Below, in pieces: positions 1 to 6,082 of a stretch of 53,253 nucleotides of DNA (within the stretch, counting starts at the first letter, position 1; each line of letters opens with the position of its first letter). Position numbers and translations under genes: made by a program. The notes beneath the pieces were generated by a model that was not told the origin of the DNA, did no database searches, and was given only the letters and a program-made list of their open reading frames with translations. The stretch is from Streptomyces graminilatus (GTDB lineage: Bacteria > Actinomycetota > Actinomycetes > Streptomycetales > Streptomycetaceae): contig NZ_LIQQ01000020.1 in the NCBI RefSeq assembly GCF_001418565.1, positions 1-53,253 on the forward strand, given 5' to 3'.

Positions 1-363
1 CAGCGCCGCCCGGCCGGGCGGGAAGGAGAGCGGCCCGACCGCCGCCGTACCCCCGCGCTCGCGGGCCCGCGCCACCGCCTCGTCGGCGCTCGGCACCGCG
101 AAGTACGGGGTCCAGGCGACCGCCATCTGCCATACGGAGGCCACCGCGGCGATCCCCGCGACCGGCGTGCCGTCCACCACCGCGACGCGGAAGCGGTCGC
201 CCAGGTGCGCCGCACGCCATCGCCAGCCCAGTACGGCGCTGTAGAACGACTCGGTGGCCCGTGTGTCACGGCTGGTGAGGCTCACCCAGCAGGGGGCACC
301 GAACACTGAATGGGTCGAGGAGACGACGTCTGTCGCGCCGCTGGCATGTGAGGGGTGGTTCAT
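1..363 (-). CDS. VOC (glyoxalase/bleomycin-resistance) family protein, C-terminus off the left edge
   Basis: The frame is open from an ATG at 361-363 to the window edge (121 codons) with no stop. After a short N-terminal tail the protein has the VOC hallmark near residues 23-45, CWVSLTSRDTRATESFYSAV followed by LGW. A beta strand, a second half with PYFAVPSADEAVARARERGG, and a small-residue-rich stretch follow. VOC proteins carry paired beta-alpha-beta-beta-beta units that bind a metal or ligand, and substrates cannot be told from sequence. The gene is transcribed away from the sigma-factor gene end at 487. It is missing from ordinary ORF lists only because it is cut by the window. Confidence 0.8.
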   Translation of the reverse strand, partial: MNHPSHASGATDVVSSTHSVFGAPCWVSLTSRDTRATESFYSAVLGWRWRAAHLGDRFRVAVVDGTPVAGIAAVASVWQMAVAWTPYFAVPSADEAVARARERGGTAAVGPLSFPPGRAAL

Positions 364-486
364 CGCACTCGTGTCCTGACTTCGGAGACCGGCAGGCACC
401 AGTCTCCGGCCGAACCCCGTTCCGGTGCCTGTCGAGTACCCCGATCGGGTCTCCCGGCACATCCCGGCAACGAGGCCGGGCGGCCC

Positions 487-1296
487 TCAGCAGGCGTCGG
501 CGAGCCGGGACGATTCCTCGTCGAGCTCCTCACGGATGCGGGCGCAGCAGGTACTGAGCAGCCGGGACACGTGCATCTGCGAGATGCCGAGCTGCGACGC
601 GATCCGGCTCTGGGTCATCCCGCCGTAGAACCGCAGGTAGAGGATGGTCCGCTCCCGTTCGGGCAGCGCCCGCAGACAGGGGCCGACGGCCGTGCGGTCG
701 ACGATCAGGTCGAAACCGGGATCGATTCCGCCGACGGTGTCCGTGAGCGCGTACCCGTCGGCGCGCGGCAGCTCCGCGTCCAGCGACAGCGCGGAGAAGC
801 AGTCCAGGGCCTCCATACCGGTACGTACCTCGCTCTCGCTGAGATGCGCGCAGGAGGCGATCTCGGCGACGGTCGGCGCCCGTCCCGGGACGGTGGCGGA
901 CAGTTCCCTGGAGGCGGTACGCACCCGGTTGCGCAGATCCTGGACCCGGCGCGGCACATGCAGCGCCCACAGGTGGTCGCGGAAGTGGCGCTTGATCTCC
1001 CCGGTGACGGTCGGCACGGCGTAGGCCTCGAAGGCGGCGCCGCGCTCGGGGTCGTAGTGGTCGACGGCCTTGACGAGTCCCACGGCCGCGACCTGGTAGA
1101 GATCCTCCAAGGCCTCGCCGCGTCCCCGGAACCGGACCGCGATCCGCTCGGCCATCGGCAGCCAGGCCCTTACGAGGTCGTCCCGGAGCGCGTGGCGTTC
1201 CGGCCCCTCGGGCAGGCGGGCGAGCCGCTCGAAGTCGGCGGCCGTGTCGGGGGCGTCGTCATGCGGATGCTGTTTCGTTCTGCTGGCGCCAGGCAT
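487..1296 (-). CDS. SigB/SigF/SigG-subfamily RNA polymerase sigma factor
   Basis: This 269-residue sigma-70 family protein lacks region 1. Region 2 spans about 35-110 and holds DLYQVAAVGLVKAVDHYDPERG and the -10 recognition helix around TVTGEIKRHFRD. Region 3 lies at about 120-165. Region 4 at about 215-260 has ERERTILYLRFYGGMTQSRIA and an HTH with QMHVSRLL. This matches the general-stress and sporulation group (SigB/F/G), of which Streptomyces has many paralogues. The ATG at 1294-1296 is preferred over an upstream in-frame start because a GAGAAAGGTG ribosome site precedes it. A SigB-like promoter lies upstream. No anti-sigma factor gene is adjacent, so the partner must be elsewhere. The exact paralogue is not assigned. 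Confidence 0.88.
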   Translation of the reverse strand: MPGASRTKQHPHDDAPDTAADFERLARLPEGPERHALRDDLVRAWLPMAERIAVRFRGRGEALEDLYQVAAVGLVKAVDHYDPERGAAFEAYAVPTVTGEIKRHFRDHLWALHVPRRVQDLRNRVRTASRELSATVPGRAPTVAEIASCAHLSESEVRTGMEALDCFSALSLDAELPRADGYALTDTVGGIDPGFDLIVDRTAVGPCLRALPERERTILYLRFYGGMTQSRIASQLGISQMHVSRLLSTCCARIREELDEESSRLADAC

Positions 1297-1357
1297 CGTC
1301 CGCACCTTTCTCGCGCCGGTGCTGGGCGTGCCTTCGGTCCGAAGCACTGGGGGAAGA

Positions 1358-1383
1358 ATTCCCGCGCCGGGCGACAAGGAAAC
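1358..1383 (-). promoter_or_regulatory. Candidate SigB-type promoter of the sigma-factor gene
   Basis: On the minus strand GTTT (1383-1380), a 16-base spacer and GGGAAT (1363-1358) fit the general-stress pattern GNNT-N14-16-GGGTAY with one mismatch. It would start transcription about 50 bases before the sigma-factor ATG. A stress sigma factor reading its own promoter would give positive feedback. This is inferred from spacing and motif only. Confidence 0.42.
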
Positions 1384-1545
1384 AAATCGACACAAAAGGT
1401 GACCGACCGCTGTCGGTCGATGTCCCTTCGCTCCTCGGCCGGGCGGCCCGCTGAACGCGGGTCACGACCATGCACCGGAACGTGATGTGCGGCACGCGCC
1501 CACCTGGTGTGGGACGGCCCCGCGCCGGATTTCCGCTGCACACCG

Positions 1546-1562
1546 CTTGATCAGTGATCAAG
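1546..1562. promoter_or_regulatory. 17-bp perfect palindrome in the divergent intergenic region
   Basis: CTTGATCAGTGATCAAG consists of 8-base arms around one central base, between the sigma-factor gene (minus) and the gene at 1657 (plus). Symmetry and position suggest the operator of a dimeric repressor, probably encoded elsewhere. It lies about 95 bases before the GTG at 1657. Confidence 0.5.
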
Positions 1563-1656
1563 GGGACGAATTCGCTGGCCACAGCGCATTCCGCTCATTT
1601 GACTGTGTGCGGGGGGCAAGGATAGGAAGCAGCCATCAGAGGTCGAGAGGTGGACT

Positions 1657-2214
1657 GTGCACGAGCCGAACGTGGTCGGGGACTGGCACGAGTACGACGA
1701 ACATGCCGGTCTGCGTGTCCGAGTCCACCGCCTGGTGGCGGCCGAACCGCCGCGCGGGCGTGACGACGCGGCGCAGGGGCTGACCTATGTCACCTTCCGG
1801 GTGACGGTCGAGAACCGCGGCGACCGGCATTTCGGCGTGCACCTGGAGGACGGCCAGATCGACATCCGGCTCGGCCCGGACGGCGAGGGCGCCTTCATCG
1901 ACTGGCGGAACTCCCAGTTCATCGAGGGCTTCGACGTCCATCCGCTGCGCCGCGCCACGGCCGTCCTGTACGCGGCCGGCCCGGAAGCCTCCCTCGCGCA
2001 GATCGACGTACAGATCCAGTTGCGGGTCGAGGAGGAGTGGACCGCCCGGCACCTGTGGGTGGGCGGGATCGGCCTGCCCGAGGACCTCACCGGCACCGGC
2101 GCGCACCACGGCCCGGTCCGGGGCGGGGTCGCCCACCAGGCGAGCGACTTCCTCAAGGCGCAGCGGGACCTCAAGGAACAGCAGGACCAGAAGGGCCAGA
2201 CGGAACCCACCTGA
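1657..2214 (+). CDS. Conserved actinobacterial protein of unknown function
   Basis: A 185-residue soluble protein starts at GTG behind GAGAGGTGGACT. The middle (about 40-130) looks like a beta-sandwich of the DUF4352 or immunoglobulin-like kind: alternating hydrophobic strands such as LTYVTFRVTVENRGDRHFGV and QIDVQIQLRVEEEW. The last 30 residues are charged and helical with FLKAQRDLKEQQDQKG. No signal peptide, membrane segment or catalytic motif is visible. It is divergent from the stress sigma factor across a region with a perfect palindrome. I do not recognise a function. Confidence 0.72.
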   Translation: MHEPNVVGDWHEYDEHAGLRVRVHRLVAAEPPRGRDDAAQGLTYVTFRVTVENRGDRHFGVHLEDGQIDIRLGPDGEGAFIDWRNSQFIEGFDVHPLRRATAVLYAAGPEASLAQIDVQIQLRVEEEWTARHLWVGGIGLPEDLTGTGAHHGPVRGGVAHQASDFLKAQRDLKEQQDQKGQTEPT

Positions 2215-2266
2215 GCGGAACGCGCGTGAACGGTCGGCCGGCCCGAGCCGGCGGGCCGCGTTCGCG

Positions 2267-2298
2267 GTTTCCGTACGGGCCCGGTATTCCGTACGGGC
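2267..2298. repeat. 14-bp direct repeat between convergent genes
   Basis: TTCCGTACGGGCCC occurs at 2267-2280 and again at 2285-2298, an 18-base period. Each copy contains the palindromes CGTACG and GGGCCC, so local hairpins are possible and it may help end transcription between the gene at 1657 and hemC. It is the only tandem repeat in this gap. Confidence 0.55.
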
Positions 2299-2323
2299 CC
2301 CGCTTCCGGTCCCTCCCCGGTCC

Positions 2324-3259
2324 TCAGTGCGCGATGTCGTCGATCAGCTCGCGCGCGCCCTGCCGCAGCAGTGCCACCGCCACGGACGTGCCGAGCGTGG
2401 CCGGGTCGAGGCGGCCCGCCCACTCGTGGGCGTTGAGCTGAACCTTGCCGTCCGGGGTGAACACGCAGGCACGCAGCGAGAGTTCACCGCTGCGGGACAC
2501 CTTCGCGTACCCGGCGATCGGGCTGTTGCAGTGCCCCTGCAGAACGTGCAGGAACATGCGCTCGGCCGTCGCCTCCCGATGTGTGTCCGGGTCTCCGAGG
2601 CCGCTGACCGCGTCGATCAGCTCGGTGTCTCCCACGCGGCACTGGAGGGCGAGGATGCCCGCGCCGATCGGCGGCATCATCGTCTCGGGGGAGAGGATCT
2701 CGCTGACCACGTCCATCCGGCCGATGCGCTCCAGACCGGACACGGCGAGGAGCAGCGCGTCCGCCTCCCCGGCCGCGAGCTTCTCCAGCCGCCGGTTGGC
2801 GTTGCCGCGGAACGGCACGCACTCCAGGTGCGGGTGGGACGCGGCCAGTTGGGCGATCCGGCGCACCGAGGACGTACCGATCCGGGTGCCCTCCGGCAAC
2901 TCGTCCAGCGTGCGGCCACCCGGGTGGATCAGGGCGTCACGGATGTCGTCCCGCTTGAGGAACGCGGCGAACATCGTGCCCGCGGGGAGCGGCCGGTCGG
3001 CGGGCACGTCCTTGACGCAGTGCACCGCGAGATCGGCCTCACCGGCCAGCAGCGCGGCGTCGACCTCCTTGGTGAACGCGCCCTTGCCCTCGACCTGGGA
3101 CAGATCGCCCATCCACTTGTCACCGGTCGTCTTCACGGGGACGACCTCGGTGCGCACCCGAGGATGTACGACTGCCAGTTCGGCGCGCACCCGCTCCACC
3201 TGTGCCAGGGCCATGGGCGAGTCGCGGGAGACGATACGAATCAGTTCAGGGACGGACAT
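2324..3259 (-). CDS. hemC: Hydroxymethylbilane synthase (porphobilinogen deaminase), orphan divergent copy
   Basis: HemC joins four porphobilinogens into hydroxymethylbilane in cytosolic tetrapyrrole synthesis. The 311-residue length is normal. Visible family features are [25 protein letters not shown], the catalytic Asp84 in CVKDVPAD, substrate-binding arginines in SSVRR (133-134) and FRGNANRR (151), and the dipyrromethane-cofactor cysteine Cys244 in [11 protein letters not shown]. The ATG at 3259 is chosen because homology begins just after it. Canonical Streptomyces hemC lies in a hemA-hemC-hemD-hemB cluster, but no other heme gene is nearby here. The sequence also differs from that form (CVKDVP for HSLKDLP, GHCNSP for AGCSAP). 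A second, specialised copy is therefore likely. Activity looks intact. Confidence 0.85.
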   Translation of the reverse strand: MSVPELIRIVSRDSPMALAQVERVRAELAVVHPRVRTEVVPVKTTGDKWMGDLSQVEGKGAFTKEVDAALLAGEADLAVHCVKDVPADRPLPAGTMFAAFLKRDDIRDALIHPGGRTLDELPEGTRIGTSSVRRIAQLAASHPHLECVPFRGNANRRLEKLAAGEADALLLAVSGLERIGRMDVVSEILSPETMMPPIGAGILALQCRVGDTELIDAVSGLGDPDTHREATAERMFLHVLQGHCNSPIAGYAKVSRSGELSLRACVFTPDGKVQLNAHEWAGRLDPATLGTSVAVALLRQGARELIDDIAH

Positions 3260-3462
3260 GCCGACACGATAGACCCTCCGGACCACCCTCCTGGCCCGAA
3301 CGGGTCGCTCGGCCCGGGGAGTCGGCCCCCGGCGCGGAAATCACCGGGCGCCCCGCCCACGGCCCCACGCCGGGCGTCGGCGGCTGCTCATGGGCGGCCG
3401 TCGCAGGCCCGCCGCAGACCGTCGTCGTCCGTCGCGGACCGTCGACGGCCGTTCGCGGCGGC

Positions 3463-4236
3463 TCATGCGATACCTCCGTTGGCGCGCAGTATCTGGCCGT
3501 TGACCCAGCGGCCGGCCGGCCCGATCAGGAAGGACACGACCGAGGCGATGTCCTGCGGGGTGCCCAGGCGTTCCAGCGGGGGCTGGGCCGCCATGCGGGC
3601 GACGGTCTCCTCGTCCTTGCCGTCGAGGAACAGGTCGGTGGCCGTCGGTCCGGGCGCGACGGCGTTGACGGTGATGTCCCGGCCGCGCATCTCCCGGGCC
3701 AGGATCAGCGTGAGGGCCTCGACGGCGCCCTTGCTCGCCGCGTAGGCGCCGTAGCCCGGGAGGGACAGTCCGAGGACCGACGTGGAGAAGTTGACGAGCG
3801 CTCCGCCCGGCCGCAGCCGCCGTGCCGCTTCCCGGCCGACGACGAAGGTGCCCCGGATGTTGGTGCGGTGGACGGCGTCCAGCTCGTCCAGGTCGAGTTC
3901 GGACAGCGGGGACAGTGCCATCCGGCCCGCCGCGTGGACCACGGCGTCGACACCGCCGTACGTGCCCTCCGCGAGGTCGAACAGGGCGGCCACGTCGGTC
4001 TCGTCGGCGACATCGGCGCGGGCGGAGAGCGCGGTGCCGCCGGCGGCCTCGATGGCGTGCACGACCTCCGCGACGGCCTCCTTGTCGCCCGCGTAGCCGA
4101 CCACCACGGTGAATCCGTCGGCGGCGAGCTGCCGGGCCGTCTGCCGTCCTATGCCGCGCGAGCCGCCGGTCACGATCGCGACGCGCGGGCCGGTGCGGGC
4201 AGTACCGGACAGGACGGTGCTGTTCTGGACGGTCAT
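3463..4236 (-). CDS. Short-chain dehydrogenase/reductase (SDR)
   Basis: This 257-residue classical SDR has the nucleotide motif TGGSRGIG (23-30), a catalytic Ser153 in NFSTSVLG and the YxxxK pair Tyr165/Lys169 in YAASK. The C-terminus (PPLERLGTPQDIASVVSFLIGP then NGQILRANGGIA) is that of 3-oxoacyl-ACP-reductase-like enzymes. The ATG at 4234-4236 follows a GAAGGGA site. A longer reading to 4287 would run through the operator array and is rejected. It is divergent from the TetR gene at 4349, which very likely represses both. Substrate unknown: such TetR/SDR pairs usually respond to small quinones, aldehydes or xenobiotics. Confidence 0.87.
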   Translation of the reverse strand: MTVQNSTVLSGTARTGPRVAIVTGGSRGIGRQTARQLAADGFTVVVGYAGDKEAVAEVVHAIEAAGGTALSARADVADETDVAALFDLAEGTYGGVDAVVHAAGRMALSPLSELDLDELDAVHRTNIRGTFVVGREAARRLRPGGALVNFSTSVLGLSLPGYGAYAASKGAVEALTLILAREMRGRDITVNAVAPGPTATDLFLDGKDEETVARMAAQPPLERLGTPQDIASVVSFLIGPAGRWVNGQILRANGGIA

Positions 4237-4248
4237 GACGGATCCCTT

Positions 4249-4329
4249 CGTAGCGGCGTTACGGTCGATTCGTATCGACGGTACCACGGATTCGTAGCGA
4301 TGTTAAGAGGTGCTCGTAACGTCGCTACG
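4249..4329. promoter_or_regulatory. Array of four 15-bp operators at 22-bp spacing
   Basis: Copies lie at 4249-4263 (CGTAGCGGCGTTACG), 4271-4285 (CGTATCGACGGTACC), 4293-4307 (CGTAGCGATGTTAAG) and 4315-4329 (CGTAACGTCGCTACG). Their consensus is the near-palindrome CGTARCGNCGYTACG. Starts are exactly 22 bases apart, about two helical turns, so bound dimers would lie on one DNA face. The array fills the gap between the SDR ribosome site and the TetR start, which makes the adjacent TetR protein the obvious ligand. Confidence 0.75.
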
Positions 4330-4348
4330 GATGTCGTACCGTGAAGGC

Positions 4349-5074
4349 ATGGACGCGAGAGAGAAGATCCTGGACGCCGCCGCCGAACTGCTGGCCAGGG
4401 CGTCGGCCGCCGATGTGTCGACGCGCGCCGTCTGCGAGGCCGCGGGCGTCGGGGCGCCGATGCTCTACCGGCTCTTCGGCGACAAGGCGGGACTGCTCGC
4501 CGCGGTGGTCGACCGGGGATTCGAGCAGTACCTCGCGTCCAAGCGTGCCGCCCTGCCCAGCGCCGACCCGGTCGCCGACCTCAGGCGCGGCTGGGACAAC
4601 CACATGCGCTTCGCCCTCGAACACCCGAACCACTACCGCCTGATGTACTCGCCCGAACTCACCACACCCCCGGCCGCCGCGAAGGAGGCCCACGCCCTGC
4701 TGCACGGCGTGCTGGAGCGGTGCGCGGCGGCCGGGCTGCTGACCGTCCCCCCGGAGGCCGCCACCCGGGTCGTCATGGCGGCGAACGTGGGCGCGGCCCT
4801 GTCCATGCTCACCAGGCCGGAGCAGTACCCGGACATCCGCTTCGCCGCCCGCCTGCGCGACTCGGTGATCGACTCCCTCACCCGCCCCGCCGACGCCGAA
4901 GCCGATGCGGGCGAACCGCACGGCACCGGCCGAGGCGGCGCCGTACCGGCAGCGGCGGCCACCCTCGCCGCCCGGCTGCGCGCCGAACCCCCGCAGCGCC
5001 TCACCACCGTCGAGGCGGCCCTCCTCCAGCAGTGGCTGGAAACGCTCGCGGACCCAGGTGAGCCAACGGACTGA
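4349..5074 (+). CDS. TetR/AcrR family transcriptional repressor
   Basis: This 241-residue protein starts at ATG after GTGAAGGC. The N-terminal DNA-binding domain (about 1-50) reads AREKILDAAAELLARASAAD then TRAVCEAAGVGAPMLYRLFGDKAGLLAAV, the usual TetR helix-turn-helix. Residues 60-170 form the helical ligand and dimer domain. After about 180 there is an extra 60-residue tail rich in Ala and Pro ending in LTTVEAALLQQWLETLADP. It sits divergent from the SDR gene across four operator-like repeats, so autoregulation plus control of the SDR is inferred. The inducing ligand is unknown. Confidence 0.88.
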   Translation: MDAREKILDAAAELLARASAADVSTRAVCEAAGVGAPMLYRLFGDKAGLLAAVVDRGFEQYLASKRAALPSADPVADLRRGWDNHMRFALEHPNHYRLMYSPELTTPPAAAKEAHALLHGVLERCAAAGLLTVPPEAATRVVMAANVGAALSMLTRPEQYPDIRFAARLRDSVIDSLTRPADAEADAGEPHGTGRGGAVPAAAATLAARLRAEPPQRLTTVEAALLQQWLETLADPGEPTD

Positions 5075-5117
5075 CAGGGACCCGGCCGGGAGGGACAGTC
5101 GAACACCCCCCTCTCGA

Positions 5118-5136
5118 ACTGGATTTACCGTCCAGT
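5118..5136. promoter_or_regulatory. Inverted repeat ACTGGA-N7-TCCAGT before the DoxX-like/peroxiredoxin pair
   Basis: ACTGGATTTACCGTCCAGT lies about 33 bases before the GTG at 5170. On the minus strand it reads ACTGGACGGTAAATCCAGT, which has the look of a TetR-type operator overlapping a promoter. The TetR next door appears to bind a different sequence, so a separate regulator is likely. Confidence 0.4.
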
Positions 5137-5169
5137 AGGATCGCCCGGCACACCATCCGAGGAGGAAGC

Positions 5170-5550
5170 GTGCCCCGGTCCCAACGCTCACCCCTGCTGC
5201 TCGCCGGACTGCTGGCCGCCGCCGGAGTCACCCACTTCGTCGCGCCCCGCACGTTCGACGCGATCGTGCCGCGCGCGCTGCCGGGGTCGCCCAGGACCTG
5301 GACGTACGCCAGTGGCGCCGCCGAACTCGCGCTGGCGGCCGGATTGGCGCTGCCGCGCACCCGGCGGATCGCCGCGCTGGCCACGGCGGGCTTCTTCGTC
5401 GGGGTGTTCCCGGCCAACGTGAAGATGGCCGTCGACTGGCGCAACCGGCCCGCCGCCCTGCGGGCCGGGGCCATCGGGCGGCTGCCGCTCCAGGTACCGC
5501 TCGTCCTGTGGGCACGCAGTGTCGCGAAGAACGGAGAGGGCCGGTCATGA
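5170..5550 (+). CDS. Small DoxX-like integral membrane protein
   Basis: A 126-residue membrane protein with a strong GGAGGAAGC ribosome site before a GTG start. Three or four hydrophobic helices are visible: LLLAGLLAAAGVTHF, AAELALAAGLAL, IAALATAGFFVGVF and PLQVPLVLWARSV. The spacing and the motif FPANVKMAVDW resemble the DoxX/DoxD-like family linked to redox and thiol stress. The stop overlaps the ATG of the peroxiredoxin gene by four bases (ATGA), so the two are translationally coupled. This supports a shared oxidative-stress role. The family assignment is moderate. Confidence 0.75.
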   Translation: MPRSQRSPLLLAGLLAAAGVTHFVAPRTFDAIVPRALPGSPRTWTYASGAAELALAAGLALPRTRRIAALATAGFFVGVFPANVKMAVDWRNRPAALRAGAIGRLPLQVPLVLWARSVAKNGEGRS

Positions 5551-6011
5551 CAAAGGTGAACGTCGGCGACAAGATCGAGGACTTCGAGCTGCCCGACGAG
5601 AGCGGAGCGCCGCGCCGGCTGTCCGAACTGCTCGCCGACGGGCCGATCGTCCTCTTCTTCTACCCTGCCGCCCTGACCCCCGGCTGCACGGCCGAGGCCT
5701 GCCACTTCCGGGACCTGGCCGCCGAGTTCGCCGCCGTCGGCGCCCGGCCGGTCGGGATCAGCGGGGACTCCGTCGACCGCCAGCAGGAGTTCGCGCAGAG
5801 CCACACCCTCGGCATGCCGCTGCTCTCGGACGCCGACGGAAAGGTCCGTGAGCTGTTCGGTGTGAAGCGCGGGTTCTCGATGATGCCCACCAAGCGGGTC
5901 ACCTTCGTCATGGCCCAGGACCGGACGGTCCTGGAGGTGGTGACGAGCGAGCTGCGGATGAACACGCACGCGGACCGCGCCCTCGCCGCACTCCGCGCCC
6001 ACAAGGGCTGA
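5547..6011 (+). CDS. bcp: Peroxiredoxin of the BCP/PrxQ type
   Basis: This 154-residue thiol peroxidase reduces hydrogen peroxide and organic peroxides. The peroxidatic Cys47 sits in ALTPGCTAEAC and the resolving Cys52 lies five residues on, the BCP/PrxQ arrangement. The fold is recognisable from VGDKIEDFELPDESG, PIVLFFYPAALTPGCT and VGISGDSVDRQQEFAQ. The ATG at 5547 overlaps the stop of the upstream membrane-protein gene (ATGA). An earlier in-frame start at 5508 lies inside that gene and is less likely. The C-terminal end differs from E. coli Bcp, with GFSMMPTKRVTFVM instead of the usual G-R-T loop. Confidence 0.88.
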   Translation: MTKVNVGDKIEDFELPDESGAPRRLSELLADGPIVLFFYPAALTPGCTAEACHFRDLAAEFAAVGARPVGISGDSVDRQQEFAQSHTLGMPLLSDADGKVRELFGVKRGFSMMPTKRVTFVMAQDRTVLEVVTSELRMNTHADRALAALRAHKG

Positions 6012-6082
6012 CGCCCGCCCCCGCCCCACCCCACCGGCCGCCGGGGTTGATGCTCCGGGATCCAGGGACCATCCTGGGGCGT

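Larger units (their letters stand above)
1297..1656. other. 360-base divergent intergenic region
   Basis: There is no coding sequence here that I can support. It holds the candidate SigB-type promoter (1358-1383), the 17-bp palindrome (1546-1562), and a purine-rich GAGAGGTGG ribosome site just before the GTG at 1657. Confidence 0.7.
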
